Shown here piece after piece: positions 13,041 to 19,887 of a DNA stretch of 20,633 nt. This stretch comes from an uncultured Collinsella sp. (GTDB taxonomy: Bacteria > Actinomycetota > Coriobacteriia > Coriobacteriales > Coriobacteriaceae), in contig CAKUEU010000032.1 of the NCBI GenBank assembly GCA_934646865.1, positions 1-20,633 on the forward strand, in the 5' to 3' direction. A model generated the notes under the pieces. That model was not told where the DNA came from and ran no database searches. It saw nothing but the letters and a program-made list of their open reading frames with translations. Position 1 is the first letter of the stretch. Every line of letters begins with the position of its first letter. The position numbers and the translations under genes were made by a program.

Positions 13041-14784
13041 GGCGGACCATCTCCTTGGTAATGCGGACGATATCGGTGACCTCGCTCACCTGCGCAAAAG
13101 CGGGGGAGACGGAGGATGCCAAGCGGCGCGAGAGCTCGATGACCTGAGGCGGCTCCACGTAGGCACGCAGCATGAGCTCAATATTCGAGAACAGCTCGTG
13201 TGTGCGTCCGCGGTCGAGGATACGGCCGTCGGCCATCACAACGATGCGCTCGGCAAAGTCGGAAACGACTTCCATATCGTGGCAGACCATGATCACGGCG
13301 CAGCCACGCTCGGCCATGGTTCGCACCGTTTCCATGACGGTCATGCACTCGCGGTAGTCAAGGCCACTCGTGGGCTCGTCGAGCACTACGATCTTGGGTT
13401 CAACCACTACGACGGAGGCGAGCGCCACCATTTGTCGCTGGCCGCGCGAAAGCGAGAAAGGCGCCTCGTCGGCGGGCAGGCCAAAGCGGTCGATGACGAG
13501 CTGGGCACGGCGCAGGGCTTCGGTGCGGTCGATGCCGGCAAGTTCCAGGCCAAAAGCGACCTCGTCGAGCACGGTATCCTTGCAGATTTGACGGTCGGGG
13601 TTTTGGAAGAGCGTCGCGACCTCGCGGGCAATGCGGCTCGTGGGGACCGCGGCGGTGTCAAGGCCCGTGACGCGCACACTGCCCGAGGCGGGCTTAAGCA
13701 GGCCTGTGAGCAGCTTGGTGAGCGTGGTCTTGCCGGCGCCGTTTTGGCCGACAATGCCCACGAGCTCGCCGGGGTAGAGGGTCAGGTTGAGGTCGTGGAC
13801 GGCGGCACCGCCGTTGGGATAGGCAAACTCAACATGATCGAAGGTGAGCACGGGTTCGGCGTCCTTGGCATGAGGGCGCAACGACGGGGCGTGCGGTGAG
13901 CCCGCGGGCGCTTGGACTTCGCTGGCCGTGTGTGCGGGGTCGACGATGCCCGAAATCAGGCGTTCAGCCTCGTCGACATCCAAGCAAGGGGTGCCGCTTG
14001 CTAGGCCATCGGCCTCGAGGCTGTTGAAGATGCGCGTGACACGGGGACAATCGACGCCGATGGCGCGGAGCTCATCGGTATGCGCGAAGACCTCGTGCGG
14101 CTCGCCCTGTAGCGCGATTTCGCCATGGTTGAGCACGAGCACGCGGTTGCAGTACTCCGAGAGCAGGGCGACCTTTTGCTCAACGACGACGATGGTGATT
14201 CCAAGTGCGCGGTTTGCCTCGCGCAGGGTCTCGAAGACCAGCGTAGAGCTGGCGGGGTCGAGTGCTGCGGTGGGTTCGTCGAGCACCAGCACGCGGGGGC
14301 GCATAGCGAGGATGGCGGCGATGGCCACCTTTTGTTTTTGGCCACCCGAAAGCGTGGCGATCTCGCGGTCGCGCAGGTCGCTGATGCCGACCGTCTCGAG
14401 TGTCTCGCTTACGCGCTGCTCGATCTGGTCGTGGGGGATGCCAAAGTTCTCCAGACCAAAGAGCATCTCGTCCTCGACAACCGAGGCGACCATCTGCGTG
14501 TCGATGTCCTGCAGCACGCTGCCGACGATCTGCGATACGTCGGTGAGCGAGACTTCGCAGGTGTCACGGCCGTCAACCATGACGGACCCAAAGAACGTGC
14601 CGGTGTAGTGGTGGGGTACGGCGCCCGACAAGCAAGCGGCAAGCGTGGACTTGCCGGCGCCCGAGGGCCCGATGATGCCGATGAAATCTCCCTTGTTCAC
14701 GTCGAGCGAGATGTGCTTAAGCGCCTGCTCGGTCTGCGTGCCATAGGAGAACGAGACATCGTCGACGTTGATGATCGTTTTCAT
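13033..14784 (-). CDS. ecfA: Energy-coupling factor transporter ATPase with fused A and A' subunits
   Basis: A 583-residue protein with two ABC ATPase domains. Domain 1 has Walker A GPSGAGKST (39-47), signature LSGGQ (145-149) and Walker B LVLDEP (E170). Domain 2, after a Pro/Ala/His linker (about 280-310), has GQNGAGKTT (346-354), LSRGQ (445-449) and IVVLDEP (E470). Domain 1 has VVVEQKV where an H-loop histidine is usual, while domain 2 keeps VCHDME; the signature of domain 2 is LSRGQ instead of LSGGQ. The two halves are therefore not equivalent. AAAGG lies 5 bases before ATG 14784. It powers the transporter together with ecfT and the two S genes upstream. Confidence 0.92.
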   Translation of the reverse strand: MKTIINVDDVSFSYGTQTEQALKHISLDVNKGDFIGIIGPSGAGKSTLAACLSGAVPHHYTGTFFGSVMVDGRDTCEVSLTDVSQIVGSVLQDIDTQMVASVVEDEMLFGLENFGIPHDQIEQRVSETLETVGISDLRDREIATLSGGQKQKVAIAAILAMRPRVLVLDEPTAALDPASSTLVFETLREANRALGITIVVVEQKVALLSEYCNRVLVLNHGEIALQGEPHEVFAHTDELRAIGVDCPRVTRIFNSLEADGLASGTPCLDVDEAERLISGIVDPAHTASEVQAPAGSPHAPSLRPHAKDAEPVLTFDHVEFAYPNGGAAVHDLNLTLYPGELVGIVGQNGAGKTTLTKLLTGLLKPASGSVRVTGLDTAAVPTSRIAREVATLFQNPDRQICKDTVLDEVAFGLELAGIDRTEALRRAQLVIDRFGLPADEAPFSLSRGQRQMVALASVVVVEPKIVVLDEPTSGLDYRECMTVMETVRTMAERGCAVIMVCHDMEVVSDFAERIVVMADGRILDRGRTHELFSNIELMLRAYVEPPQVIELSRRLASSVSPAFAQVSEVTDIVRITKEMVRRG

Positions 14785-14804
14785 GGATACCTTTCATAGT
14801 CAAT

Positions 14805-14862
14805 GGACGTTCTTAAATGACGAGTCGTCTAAGAACGTCCCCAAAAGCTAGCTGTTTGGGAC
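14805..14862. repeat. Compound hairpin element between S2 and the ATPase gene
   Basis: GGACGTTCTTA (14805-14815) and TAAGAACGTCC (14830-14840) form a perfect 11-bp stem, with GACGA/TCGTC inside. GTCCC and TTTGGGAC (to 14862) form a second hairpin sharing its edge. The layout resembles a REP- or MITE-like palindromic unit. It lies in the transcript just before the ribosome binding site of the ATPase gene. Confidence 0.5.
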
Positions 14863-14872
14863 AGTCTTTAGT

Positions 14873-14900
14873 GACGGGGCCGCTTGCGCGCGGCCCCGTC
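14873..14900 (-). terminator. GC-rich 11-bp stem after S2, possible partial terminator
   Basis: GACGGGGCCGC and GCGGCCCCGTC around a 6-base loop. The bases after it are not a T run, so it may slow or partly end transcription, or protect the upstream mRNA from decay. Confidence 0.45.
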
Positions 14901-14912
14901 CATCATATCAGG

Positions 14913-15464
14913 CTATTTGTTGAGCACCTTGCGCAGGGGGAAGAAGAGGGCCTGGACCACGACGGCGTTGAAGACGGCAGTGCCGAGCACGATGGGCACC
15001 TTGGCAAGCGCCGTGGGCAGCGCGGCACCCATGATGACGGTGCCCAGGACGGCGAAGAGGGCACCCGAGACCAAGGTGGTGAGCAGGCCGGCGATGAAGG
15101 GGTTGAGTTTGCTACCGCCGATGTTGGACTTGATGAGCGCCGCCATCGTCAGCGCGCCGGCAAGCTCGGTGACAAAGTTGAGGCCGGGGATTGACGTGGT
15201 GATCTGGATGACGGCGGCCGACAGGATGCCAAAGATGGCTGCCTGGGCAAAGCTTGCCTGCGTGAGTGCGATGGCCAGGGCATAGGCGGCAATGATGAAC
15301 TGCGGCTTAATACCCGTTGCGGCAAGAGCGTTGCCGACGGTCATGTTGAGGATAAAGCCGGCGGCAAGGAGGATGGCGAGCAGGACGAGCGAGGTGATGT
15401 CGAGGATGCCTTTGTCGGAAGCGGCGTTGGCAGAAATAGTACGAGCCTGAGTGTTGGTGGCCAT
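14913..15464 (-). CDS. ECF transporter S component S2, TrpP-like
   Basis: A 183-residue membrane protein with about six hydrophobic spans. It is a clear paralogue of the next gene: both share LLAILLAAGFILN, a TVG-A motif and SAAVIQITT. KPQFIIAAYALAIAL and the Thr/Pro motif after ITT resemble the tryptophan transporter TrpP family of S components. AAGGAG lies 6 bases before ATG 15464. It has no leader peptide of its own; the S1-S2 gap holds a large palindrome. Its substrate may be tryptophan or a related aromatic compound. Confidence 0.8.
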   Translation of the reverse strand: MATNTQARTISANAASDKGILDITSLVLLAILLAAGFILNMTVGNALAATGIKPQFIIAAYALAIALTQASFAQAAIFGILSAAVIQITTSIPGLNFVTELAGALTMAALIKSNIGGSKLNPFIAGLLTTLVSGALFAVLGTVIMGAALPTALAKVPIVLGTAVFNAVVVQALFFPLRKVLNK

Positions 15465-15566
15465 GATGTTCTCCTTAAGGTGGGATTTGAGATAAGCGTG
15501 TCCTAGACCCCCACGAAAGGGGTTAAATCGAAAAGGGGATTAATTTTGAATAATGGAGCACGGAGA

Positions 15567-15666
15567 CGGCTTTACGAGGGGCCCAGGTTGGCGCGAAAGA
15601 GGAACGAAGCGTACTTGGGTACGCGAGCGACGAATGAACGCCAAGATGGGGTGGCTCGTAAAGCCG
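15567..15666. repeat. 100-bp imperfect palindrome between the two S genes
   Basis: CGGCTTTACGAG (15567-15578) is perfectly complementary to CTCGTAAAGCCG (15655-15666). Further in, TTGGCG and CGCCAA pair, and the centre holds GCGTAC/GTACGC. The element starts 7 bases after the S1 stop codon. It could be a MITE-like insertion, a REP element or a transcript-stabilising structure. Confidence 0.6.
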
Positions 15667-15672
15667 AGCGGG

Positions 15673-16245
15673 TTAGTTGAGTTTCAGGGCCTTCTGGATG
15701 GGCAGGTAGAGAGCGCCGACCAGGATGGCGTTAAAGACGGCAGTCATGGCCACGACGGGCAGCATGGCGGCGGCGAGCTCGCCTACCACGCCGAGCATAG
15801 CCATCTTGATCACCATGAAGATGACGCCAGAGACAAAGGTGGTGACGAAGGTCGCAACAACGGCGATGGCGGGCTTGACCTGGCCCTTCGCACCGGCGGC
15901 ATTAACGATGGCGGCCATGAGCATGGCGGCGATGCCCTCGGCGGCAAAGTCGACGAACGGCGAGGTGGTGGTGATTTGGATCACGGCGGCCGAGATGAGG
16001 CCAATTACCAGGGCCTGGCCCAGGTTGGGGCGCACGACCAGGATGGTGAGGCAGAAGGCCGAGATGATGAACTCGGGGCTGATCATGCCGCCCGAGATAC
16101 CCGAGATGGCCTTGCCCACGGTGAAGTTGAGGATGAAGCCCGCGGCGAGCAAGATGGCGAGCAGGACAAGGGCACGAACATCGAGCTTGCCACGGTCGGC
16201 GGTCTGGACGGTGCGGGGCTGGGCGGTGGCGGTGTTCTGAGACAT
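15673..16245 (-). CDS. ECF transporter S component S1, TrpP-like tryptophan-binding subunit
   Basis: A 190-residue membrane protein with about six spans: LVLLAILLAAGFILNFTVG, then EFIISAFCLTILVVRP, ALVIGLISAAVIQITTTSP, AIAVVATFVTTFVSGVIFMVI and a final VAMTAVFNAILVGALYLP. The fold and the SP-EFIIS and ITTTSP motifs resemble the TrpP family, membrane S components for tryptophan. The real start is ATG 16245, with AAAGG about 9 bases upstream; the frame is open further upstream but only across the attenuator. The Trp-rich leader peptide and terminator before it are the main argument that the substrate is tryptophan. Confidence 0.83.
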   Translation of the reverse strand: MSQNTATAQPRTVQTADRGKLDVRALVLLAILLAAGFILNFTVGKAISGISGGMISPEFIISAFCLTILVVRPNLGQALVIGLISAAVIQITTTSPFVDFAAEGIAAMLMAAIVNAAGAKGQVKPAIAVVATFVTTFVSGVIFMVIKMAMLGVVGELAAAMLPVVAMTAVFNAILVGALYLPIQKALKLN

Positions 16246-16292
16246 GATGGGAATCCTTTCGGAGAAGGGGAGTGCAGGAGAAAAGCGGAGGC

Positions 16293-16422
16293 GCGTGATG
16301 CGAATGCGATCGGGCTCGAGATAGAAAAAGGCCCCCGGTCGAAACCGGAGGCCTTCCAATCACCTAGAGCGCAAAAACAGGCGTGAGGGACTCACTGTCG
16401 ACCGATCGTATTCGCATCACGC
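16293..16422 (-). promoter_or_regulatory. 21-nt long-range complementarity spanning the attenuator
   Basis: 16402-16422 (inside the leader peptide, just after the Trp codons) is complementary to 16293-16313 (after the terminator) at 20 of 21 positions. In the read-through mRNA the two could form a helix enclosing the terminator. Its effect is unknown. Confidence 0.6.
16325..16355 (-). terminator. Attenuator terminator with UUCG tetraloop
   Basis: On the minus strand AAGGCCTCCGGT, loop TTCG, ACCGGGGGCCTT forms a 12-bp stem with one G-U pair, followed by a run of T. It lies between the Trp leader peptide and S1 and would stop transcription before S1 unless prevented. Confidence 0.88.
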
Positions 16423-16460
16423 CACCACCAGTTGTTGAGAGACTTCATCGTGTTCTTCAT
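16392..16460 (-). CDS. Tryptophan-rich leader peptide (attenuator)
   Basis: A 22-codon open frame with AAAGGAG 8 bases before ATG 16460. It begins MKNTMKSLNN, then has three Trp codons in a row (positions 11-13), then RDANTIGRQ and TGA. GGCGTGA at the Trp codons (16417-16423) pairs with TCACGCC (16380-16386). CGGTCGA (16398-16404) in the last codons pairs with TCGACCG in the terminator loop and 3' arm (16336-16342), an antiterminator. A ribosome stalled at Trp codons would leave CGGTCGA free; one reaching the stop codon would cover it and let the terminator form. This fits classical trp attenuation. Confidence 0.85.
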   Translation of the reverse strand: MKNTMKSLNNWWWRDANTIGRQ

Positions 16461-16503
16461 GTTGATGGCTCCTTTCGTGACGCCGTGGCGCAGTAGCACC
16501 TGA

Positions 16504-16533
16504 TTGCTGTTGCGCTGCACTATAGCACAGCAA
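16504..16533 (-). promoter_or_regulatory. Predicted promoter with flanking inverted repeat
   Basis: On the minus strand TGC-TATAGT forms an extended -10 (TATAGT at 16519-16524). TTGCTG (16504-16509) and CAGCAA (16528-16533) form an inverted repeat around it that could be an operator. No good -35 box is visible. Confidence 0.5.
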
Positions 16534-16546
16534 AGTGTGTGCGGGG

Positions 16547-16567
16547 AAATCTTTTTTGAAAAGATTT
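16547..16567. repeat. AT-rich perfect 9-bp hairpin upstream of the transporter promoter
   Basis: AAATCTTTT, TTG, AAAAGATTT. It lies about 25-45 bases upstream of the -10 box, where it could act as an UP-like element, a binding site, or part of termination of the upstream gene. Confidence 0.4.
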
Positions 16568-16601
16568 CAGCGATGTTTCCCGCCGGTCAAAAGGACGGGC
16601 T

Positions 16602-16637
16602 GAGTGGGCGAGGCTGCCATTGCTGCCTTGCCCACTC
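16602..16637 (-). terminator. Probable terminator of the C69 peptidase gene
   Basis: GAGTGGGC (16602-16609) and GCCCACTC (16630-16637) pair perfectly and extend inward to 13 positions with one weak pair. On the minus strand TCCTTTT follows about 8 bases later. Confidence 0.55.
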
Positions 16638-16655
16638 GACAAGGACATGAGGGCC

Positions 16656-18461
16656 TTAGGCCTTCTTGCGACGATAGATCACGTAGACGCAGACACCGAT
16701 GATGACGACGGCGCCAACGGCCATGGCGGCCATGTTGTTGCCTTCGGACTTCTCCTCGGTGGCCTCTTCCTCTTCGGCCTCGGGCTCGGCCACGTCCTCA
16801 TCGGAAAGGGCCTCGTCGGCGTAGGTGATGGACTTGACCAGGCAGTCGTTGTCGGCATCGTAGTCACTCGGGACGAACTCCTCGGAGAAGTCGCCCTCCT
16901 GGAGATAGTCGCGCATCTCCTCGAGCATGGCCTTGCACTTAACATAAGTGTTCTTGGTTGCAGCCTTGCCGGCCTTGTTGGCCAGGGCGGTGCGGGCCTC
17001 GGTGCCTTCTTCGGCCTGCATGGCCTCGTCGACGGTCAGGTTCTGCTCGATGAGCTCCTTCTGCAGAGCGTCGAGATAGGCGCGGACGCCGGTGGCGCAG
17101 TGGTCGCGGTTTTCATAGGCGAGCGTGTTGATGTCCATGAGGACGTAGTTGATGGAGTTCTTGGGCTCCTCGTTGTTCACGACGTCTTCCTCTTCGCAGT
17201 GATCGAAGGAGACATCTTGATCGCTGAAGTAGGGGCTGACCTCGGTGAGCAGTGCGGAGTAGAGGGGGATGGCGACGGAGAACTCGGCGTTGGAGAGCAT
17301 CTCCCATTGAATGGTCGCGATCTCGGGGTCCATGCCCTGACGGATCTGGAAAGTGTGAATCTCGGTGTTGCGGTTAGAGCCGATGGCATAGGCGCCGTCG
17401 GTGTTGGCGTTGAGGCCGGCGACGTTCTCGCCGCGAGCGGCGAAGGAACGGATCATCTCAAAGGTGTTCCAGTCGGACTTGCCGGGCGTAAAGAACAGGG
17501 GCTGCAACTCGTGGACCAGGGCGCCAGTCGTGGCACGAGCGTCTTCGCGCTCGTCCTTGACGATCTCGTAGTCGGTGCCCTCGGCAAGCGGAGCCATGAA
17601 GTAATCGCGGCCCTGGACATAGCGAGACCAAGAATGCATGGCCTTCTCGCTAATTTCCTCTCCGTAGGTCTGGGCAACGTCGAGCTTGCCATCCTCGAAG
17701 TACTTGGCGAAGCCCTTTTCCTCGGGCATGGTTTGAATGCCCTCGGAGTGGAGGCAGTTCTCGGTGTCGTCGAGGTCGATGTCGTAGTTAAGGTTGCCTA
17801 TGTTGGGGTTGACCGAGGCGATGTCGTCGGTGAGCTTCATGGCGATCCACTGATGGCCAGAAAGCGCGGCGAACAGCCAGGTCTCGTTGTTGTCGGCGAT
17901 GATGACCTGGTCGTTGGCGCAGGTCCCCTGCTTGTCGATCAGGCTTCCGATGAGTTCGACGCCCTCGCGTGCCGTGGCGCTCTCGCCCAGGATGACGCTG
18001 GCGTAGCTATACTCGCCGATACCGGTCTCCTCGGTGATGGGGTCGGCCTCCTCGGCCTTCTCGTTGTAGGAGGTACTCAGCGTGGCAGAGCAGGAAACGC
18101 CCTTCTCGTTGATGCCGGCCTCGGAATAAGCGTCATAGCGATCTTCCCACTGCGAGGGGTTGTCGCGAACGAAGGTGTAGCGGTAGGTTGCGCCCTTGGA
18201 CTTGTAGTCGAAGCCGGACTCGAGCGAAGTGTACTCGGTGCCGTCCTTGTGCGCGGGCTCGATGCCAAAGTGCTTGAGGTAGCGCGTACCAAAGTCTTCT
18301 GCGCGGCCGTAGTACGTGTTGCCGTCTGCCGTGAGCTTGCTGCCCATGTAAATCTGGGTGCAGGCAAGCGCTGAAGTCGGCATGGCCATAATGGCCGCAG
18401 CTCCAAATGCAAGGCCGCAGCCAAGCTTTTTGAGCGTGTTGACAGGATGAGTAAACCTCAT
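16656..18461 (-). CDS. Secreted, membrane-anchored C69-family peptidase (dipeptidase-type Ntn hydrolase)
   Basis: About 601 residues. A signal peptide (1-33) ends ALA, directly followed by CTQIYMGSKLTADGNTYYGRAEDFG, the N-terminal nucleophile region of C69 peptidases (C34). Cutting by signal peptidase would itself expose the catalytic cysteine. Further family segments are the NEKGVSCSAT region, ADNNETWLFAALSGHQW and SNRNTEIHTFQIRQ. The C-terminus has an acidic linker (EAEEEEATEEKSEG), a membrane span (about 573-596) and a basic RRKKA tail, so the enzyme stays tethered outside. The start is ATG 18461, with GGGAGGG about 5 bases upstream; an earlier in-frame start lacks a site. It probably degrades peptides at the cell surface. 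Confidence 0.85.
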   Translation of the reverse strand: MRFTHPVNTLKKLGCGLAFGAAAIMAMPTSALACTQIYMGSKLTADGNTYYGRAEDFGTRYLKHFGIEPAHKDGTEYTSLESGFDYKSKGATYRYTFVRDNPSQWEDRYDAYSEAGINEKGVSCSATLSTSYNEKAEEADPITEETGIGEYSYASVILGESATAREGVELIGSLIDKQGTCANDQVIIADNNETWLFAALSGHQWIAMKLTDDIASVNPNIGNLNYDIDLDDTENCLHSEGIQTMPEEKGFAKYFEDGKLDVAQTYGEEISEKAMHSWSRYVQGRDYFMAPLAEGTDYEIVKDEREDARATTGALVHELQPLFFTPGKSDWNTFEMIRSFAARGENVAGLNANTDGAYAIGSNRNTEIHTFQIRQGMDPEIATIQWEMLSNAEFSVAIPLYSALLTEVSPYFSDQDVSFDHCEEEDVVNNEEPKNSINYVLMDINTLAYENRDHCATGVRAYLDALQKELIEQNLTVDEAMQAEEGTEARTALANKAGKAATKNTYVKCKAMLEEMRDYLQEGDFSEEFVPSDYDADNDCLVKSITYADEALSDEDVAEPEAEEEEATEEKSEGNNMAAMAVGAVVIIGVCVYVIYRRKKA

Positions 18462-18698
18462 AATCCCTCCCAACGGTTGAAACCCCGCACAACCGTGCGA
18501 GATTCCAGCTAATAAATACACCTATTAGCCTATCGGAAGTTGAAATAGTATTCATCAACTTTGATTAAATACTCGATAAGCGTTCTAAAATATGCGATGA
18601 GCGGATAAGAATACTCATTTTGTGGCTTTAGTTAAATAAAGGCACCCTGCAATTACTCTACCTTGATAAAGCACATGGCCGGGTCGCAAAGAAAAAAT
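18462..18698. other. AT-rich intergenic region upstream of the C69 peptidase gene
   Basis: Clearly more AT-rich than the neighbouring genes and without a convincing coding frame. It holds inverted repeats on either strand: GCTAATA/TATTAGC (around 18508-18530), AGTTGA/TCAACT (around 18538-18560) and CGCAC/GTGCG (around 18487-18500). AGTATT or its complement recurs at least three times. Probably the regulatory region of the peptidase; I could not fix a promoter. Confidence 0.45.
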
Positions 18699-18733
18699 CC
18701 CCCGCTGTTCGGCAAATGCATAAACAGCGGGGG
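18699..18733 (-). terminator. Rho-independent terminator after the lipid-kinase operon
   Basis: CCCCCGCTGTT and AACAGCGGGGG form an 11-bp stem. On the minus strand it is followed by ATTTTTTC, so it ends the transcript carrying the lipid kinase and the 30-residue peptide. Confidence 0.88.
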
Positions 18734-18769
18734 AGACGATAATTGGATGAATATCATACCAATGCGGAA

Positions 18770-18862
18770 TTACTTCTTCCGGCGGTGGATCACGTTGATC
18801 GCATAGCCGACGAGCATGGCCAAAACGATGACGATAAAGCCGAGCAAGGGATTGTCATTCAT
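18770..18862 (-). CDS. 30-residue single-span membrane peptide
   Basis: A short frame with a strong TAGGAGG 5 bases before ATG 18862. The protein begins MNDNPL, has a hydrophobic core LGFIVIVLAMLVGYAINVI (about 7-25) and ends HRRKK. The TAG of its Shine-Dalgarno is the stop codon of the lipid-kinase gene, so the two are translationally coupled. A terminator follows 37 bases after its stop. The function is unknown; a small regulatory or stabilising subunit of the lipid kinase is possible. Confidence 0.75.
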   Translation of the reverse strand: MNDNPLLGFIVIVLAMLVGYAINVIHRRKK

Positions 18863-18871
18863 GGGGTCCTC

Positions 18872-19789
18872 CTATTTACCGAGCGGCGAGAATTCATCGA
18901 CGATGAGGTCGAGACATTGCGGAAGTGCGCGGGCGCCAAAGACGCCGGAGTTGCTGGAGATAATCTCGCCATCGAACTGCATGCCAAGCGACGGCGTACA
19001 GGTAATCTTAGCTTCCTTGGTCTGGATGATCTTGAACTGCGGGCGACCGAGCACCTTGCCGGCGGGGTCGAGCGCAGCGGTGATCACGGTGGGCAGCAGC
19101 TGCACGGTTTTTACGGGCTCGATGACCGCGATGTCGACCATACCGTCGTTCATACGACAGTTGGGGAACAGGTTGATATCGTTTTGGATGACCGAAGTGT
19201 TGCCTGCCATGCAGCAGATGCCGTCGAGTTCCTCGACAATGCCGTCGTGCTCAATCGTAAAATGCGCCACCGTGGGATTGGGCGTGGCGAGTGCAGACAG
19301 GAAGTAGGCGATCTCACCGATGTCGTTTTTGCTGGGGGCGGCCTTCATCATGATCTCGGCGTCGAAGCCCGAGCCGGCGATGATGATAAAACCATGGCGC
19401 TTTTCGTTGCCGTCCTCGTCGAGCCAAAAGAGCTCACCCATGTCGACCTTGACCGTGCGGCCGGCGCGGCAGGCCTTGGCGAGTGCCGCCGCCTCGGGGG
19501 CATTGCCGATGTTGTTGAAGAACAGGCATGCCGTGCCAGAGGGGAAGACGAGTGTGGGGACGCCGCATCCGCGCATCTGGTCGAGCACGTTGGAGACGGT
19601 GCCGTCGCCACCCGAGACCACCACGCGATCGAACTCGCGCACGTCCGCCACGGCGTCTTCGGGCTCCATGCCATCGCCGATAAAGCGCATCACGACCTCG
19701 TCGCCGCCCTGCGCCAGGGCGTGCGTGAATGCGTAGATTTCATCTGAGCTGGGGCCCGATGCCGGGTTGTGGATGATAAGGCAGCGCAT
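18872..19789 (-). CDS. Diacylglycerol kinase-family lipid kinase
   Basis: A 305-residue protein of the DAGK catalytic family (YegS/DgkB-like), which phosphorylates diacylglycerol or related lipids at the inner face of the membrane. Motifs are HNPASG (7-12), VVVSGGDGTVSNVL (57-69) with the nucleotide-binding SGGDGT, FPSGTACLFFNNIG (82-95) and GFIIIAGSGFDAEIM. The GT motif is followed by ACLFFNN rather than the more common NDFAR type, closer to actinobacterial relatives. ATG 19789 has only a weak site. A C-terminal region (MQFDGE) matches the family. The substrate is not fixed. Confidence 0.87.
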   Translation of the reverse strand: MRCLIIHNPASGPSSDEIYAFTHALAQGGDEVVMRFIGDGMEPEDAVADVREFDRVVVSGGDGTVSNVLDQMRGCGVPTLVFPSGTACLFFNNIGNAPEAAALAKACRAGRTVKVDMGELFWLDEDGNEKRHGFIIIAGSGFDAEIMMKAAPSKNDIGEIAYFLSALATPNPTVAHFTIEHDGIVEELDGICCMAGNTSVIQNDINLFPNCRMNDGMVDIAVIEPVKTVQLLPTVITAALDPAGKVLGRPQFKIIQTKEAKITCTPSLGMQFDGEIISSNSGVFGARALPQCLDLIVDEFSPLGK

Positions 19790-19817
19790 ACTTACGTTCC
19801 CGTTCTGTGACTAACCG

Positions 19818-19823
19818 AGTATA
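19818..19823 (-). promoter_or_regulatory. Predicted -10 element of the lipid-kinase gene
   Basis: TATACT on the minus strand, 28 bases before the start codon. No clear -35 box. On the plus strand overlapping bases read TATAGT, but the downstream gene is too far to assign this. Confidence 0.35.
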
Positions 19824-19887
19824 GTTGTAAGGCAATGCCGATATCCTACCCGTGTTTTTCGGGCCTAACCTTATTCGATGGGTTGAT

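Noticed and set aside
15465..15566. Second Trp attenuator before S2
   Set aside because: There is no short frame with repeated Trp codons; only a weak ACCCC/GGGGT hairpin and AT-rich sequence are present.
16246..16359. N-terminal extension of S1
   Set aside because: The open frame runs back into the attenuator region. ATG 16245 has a good site and starts the family-like sequence.
16620..18374. Very long open frame on the plus strand opposite the C69 peptidase
   Set aside because: Its predicted product is low-complexity Gly/Val/Leu/Asp-rich, typical of the reverse strand of a GC-rich gene. The minus-strand frame has clear family motifs, a signal peptide and a ribosome binding site.
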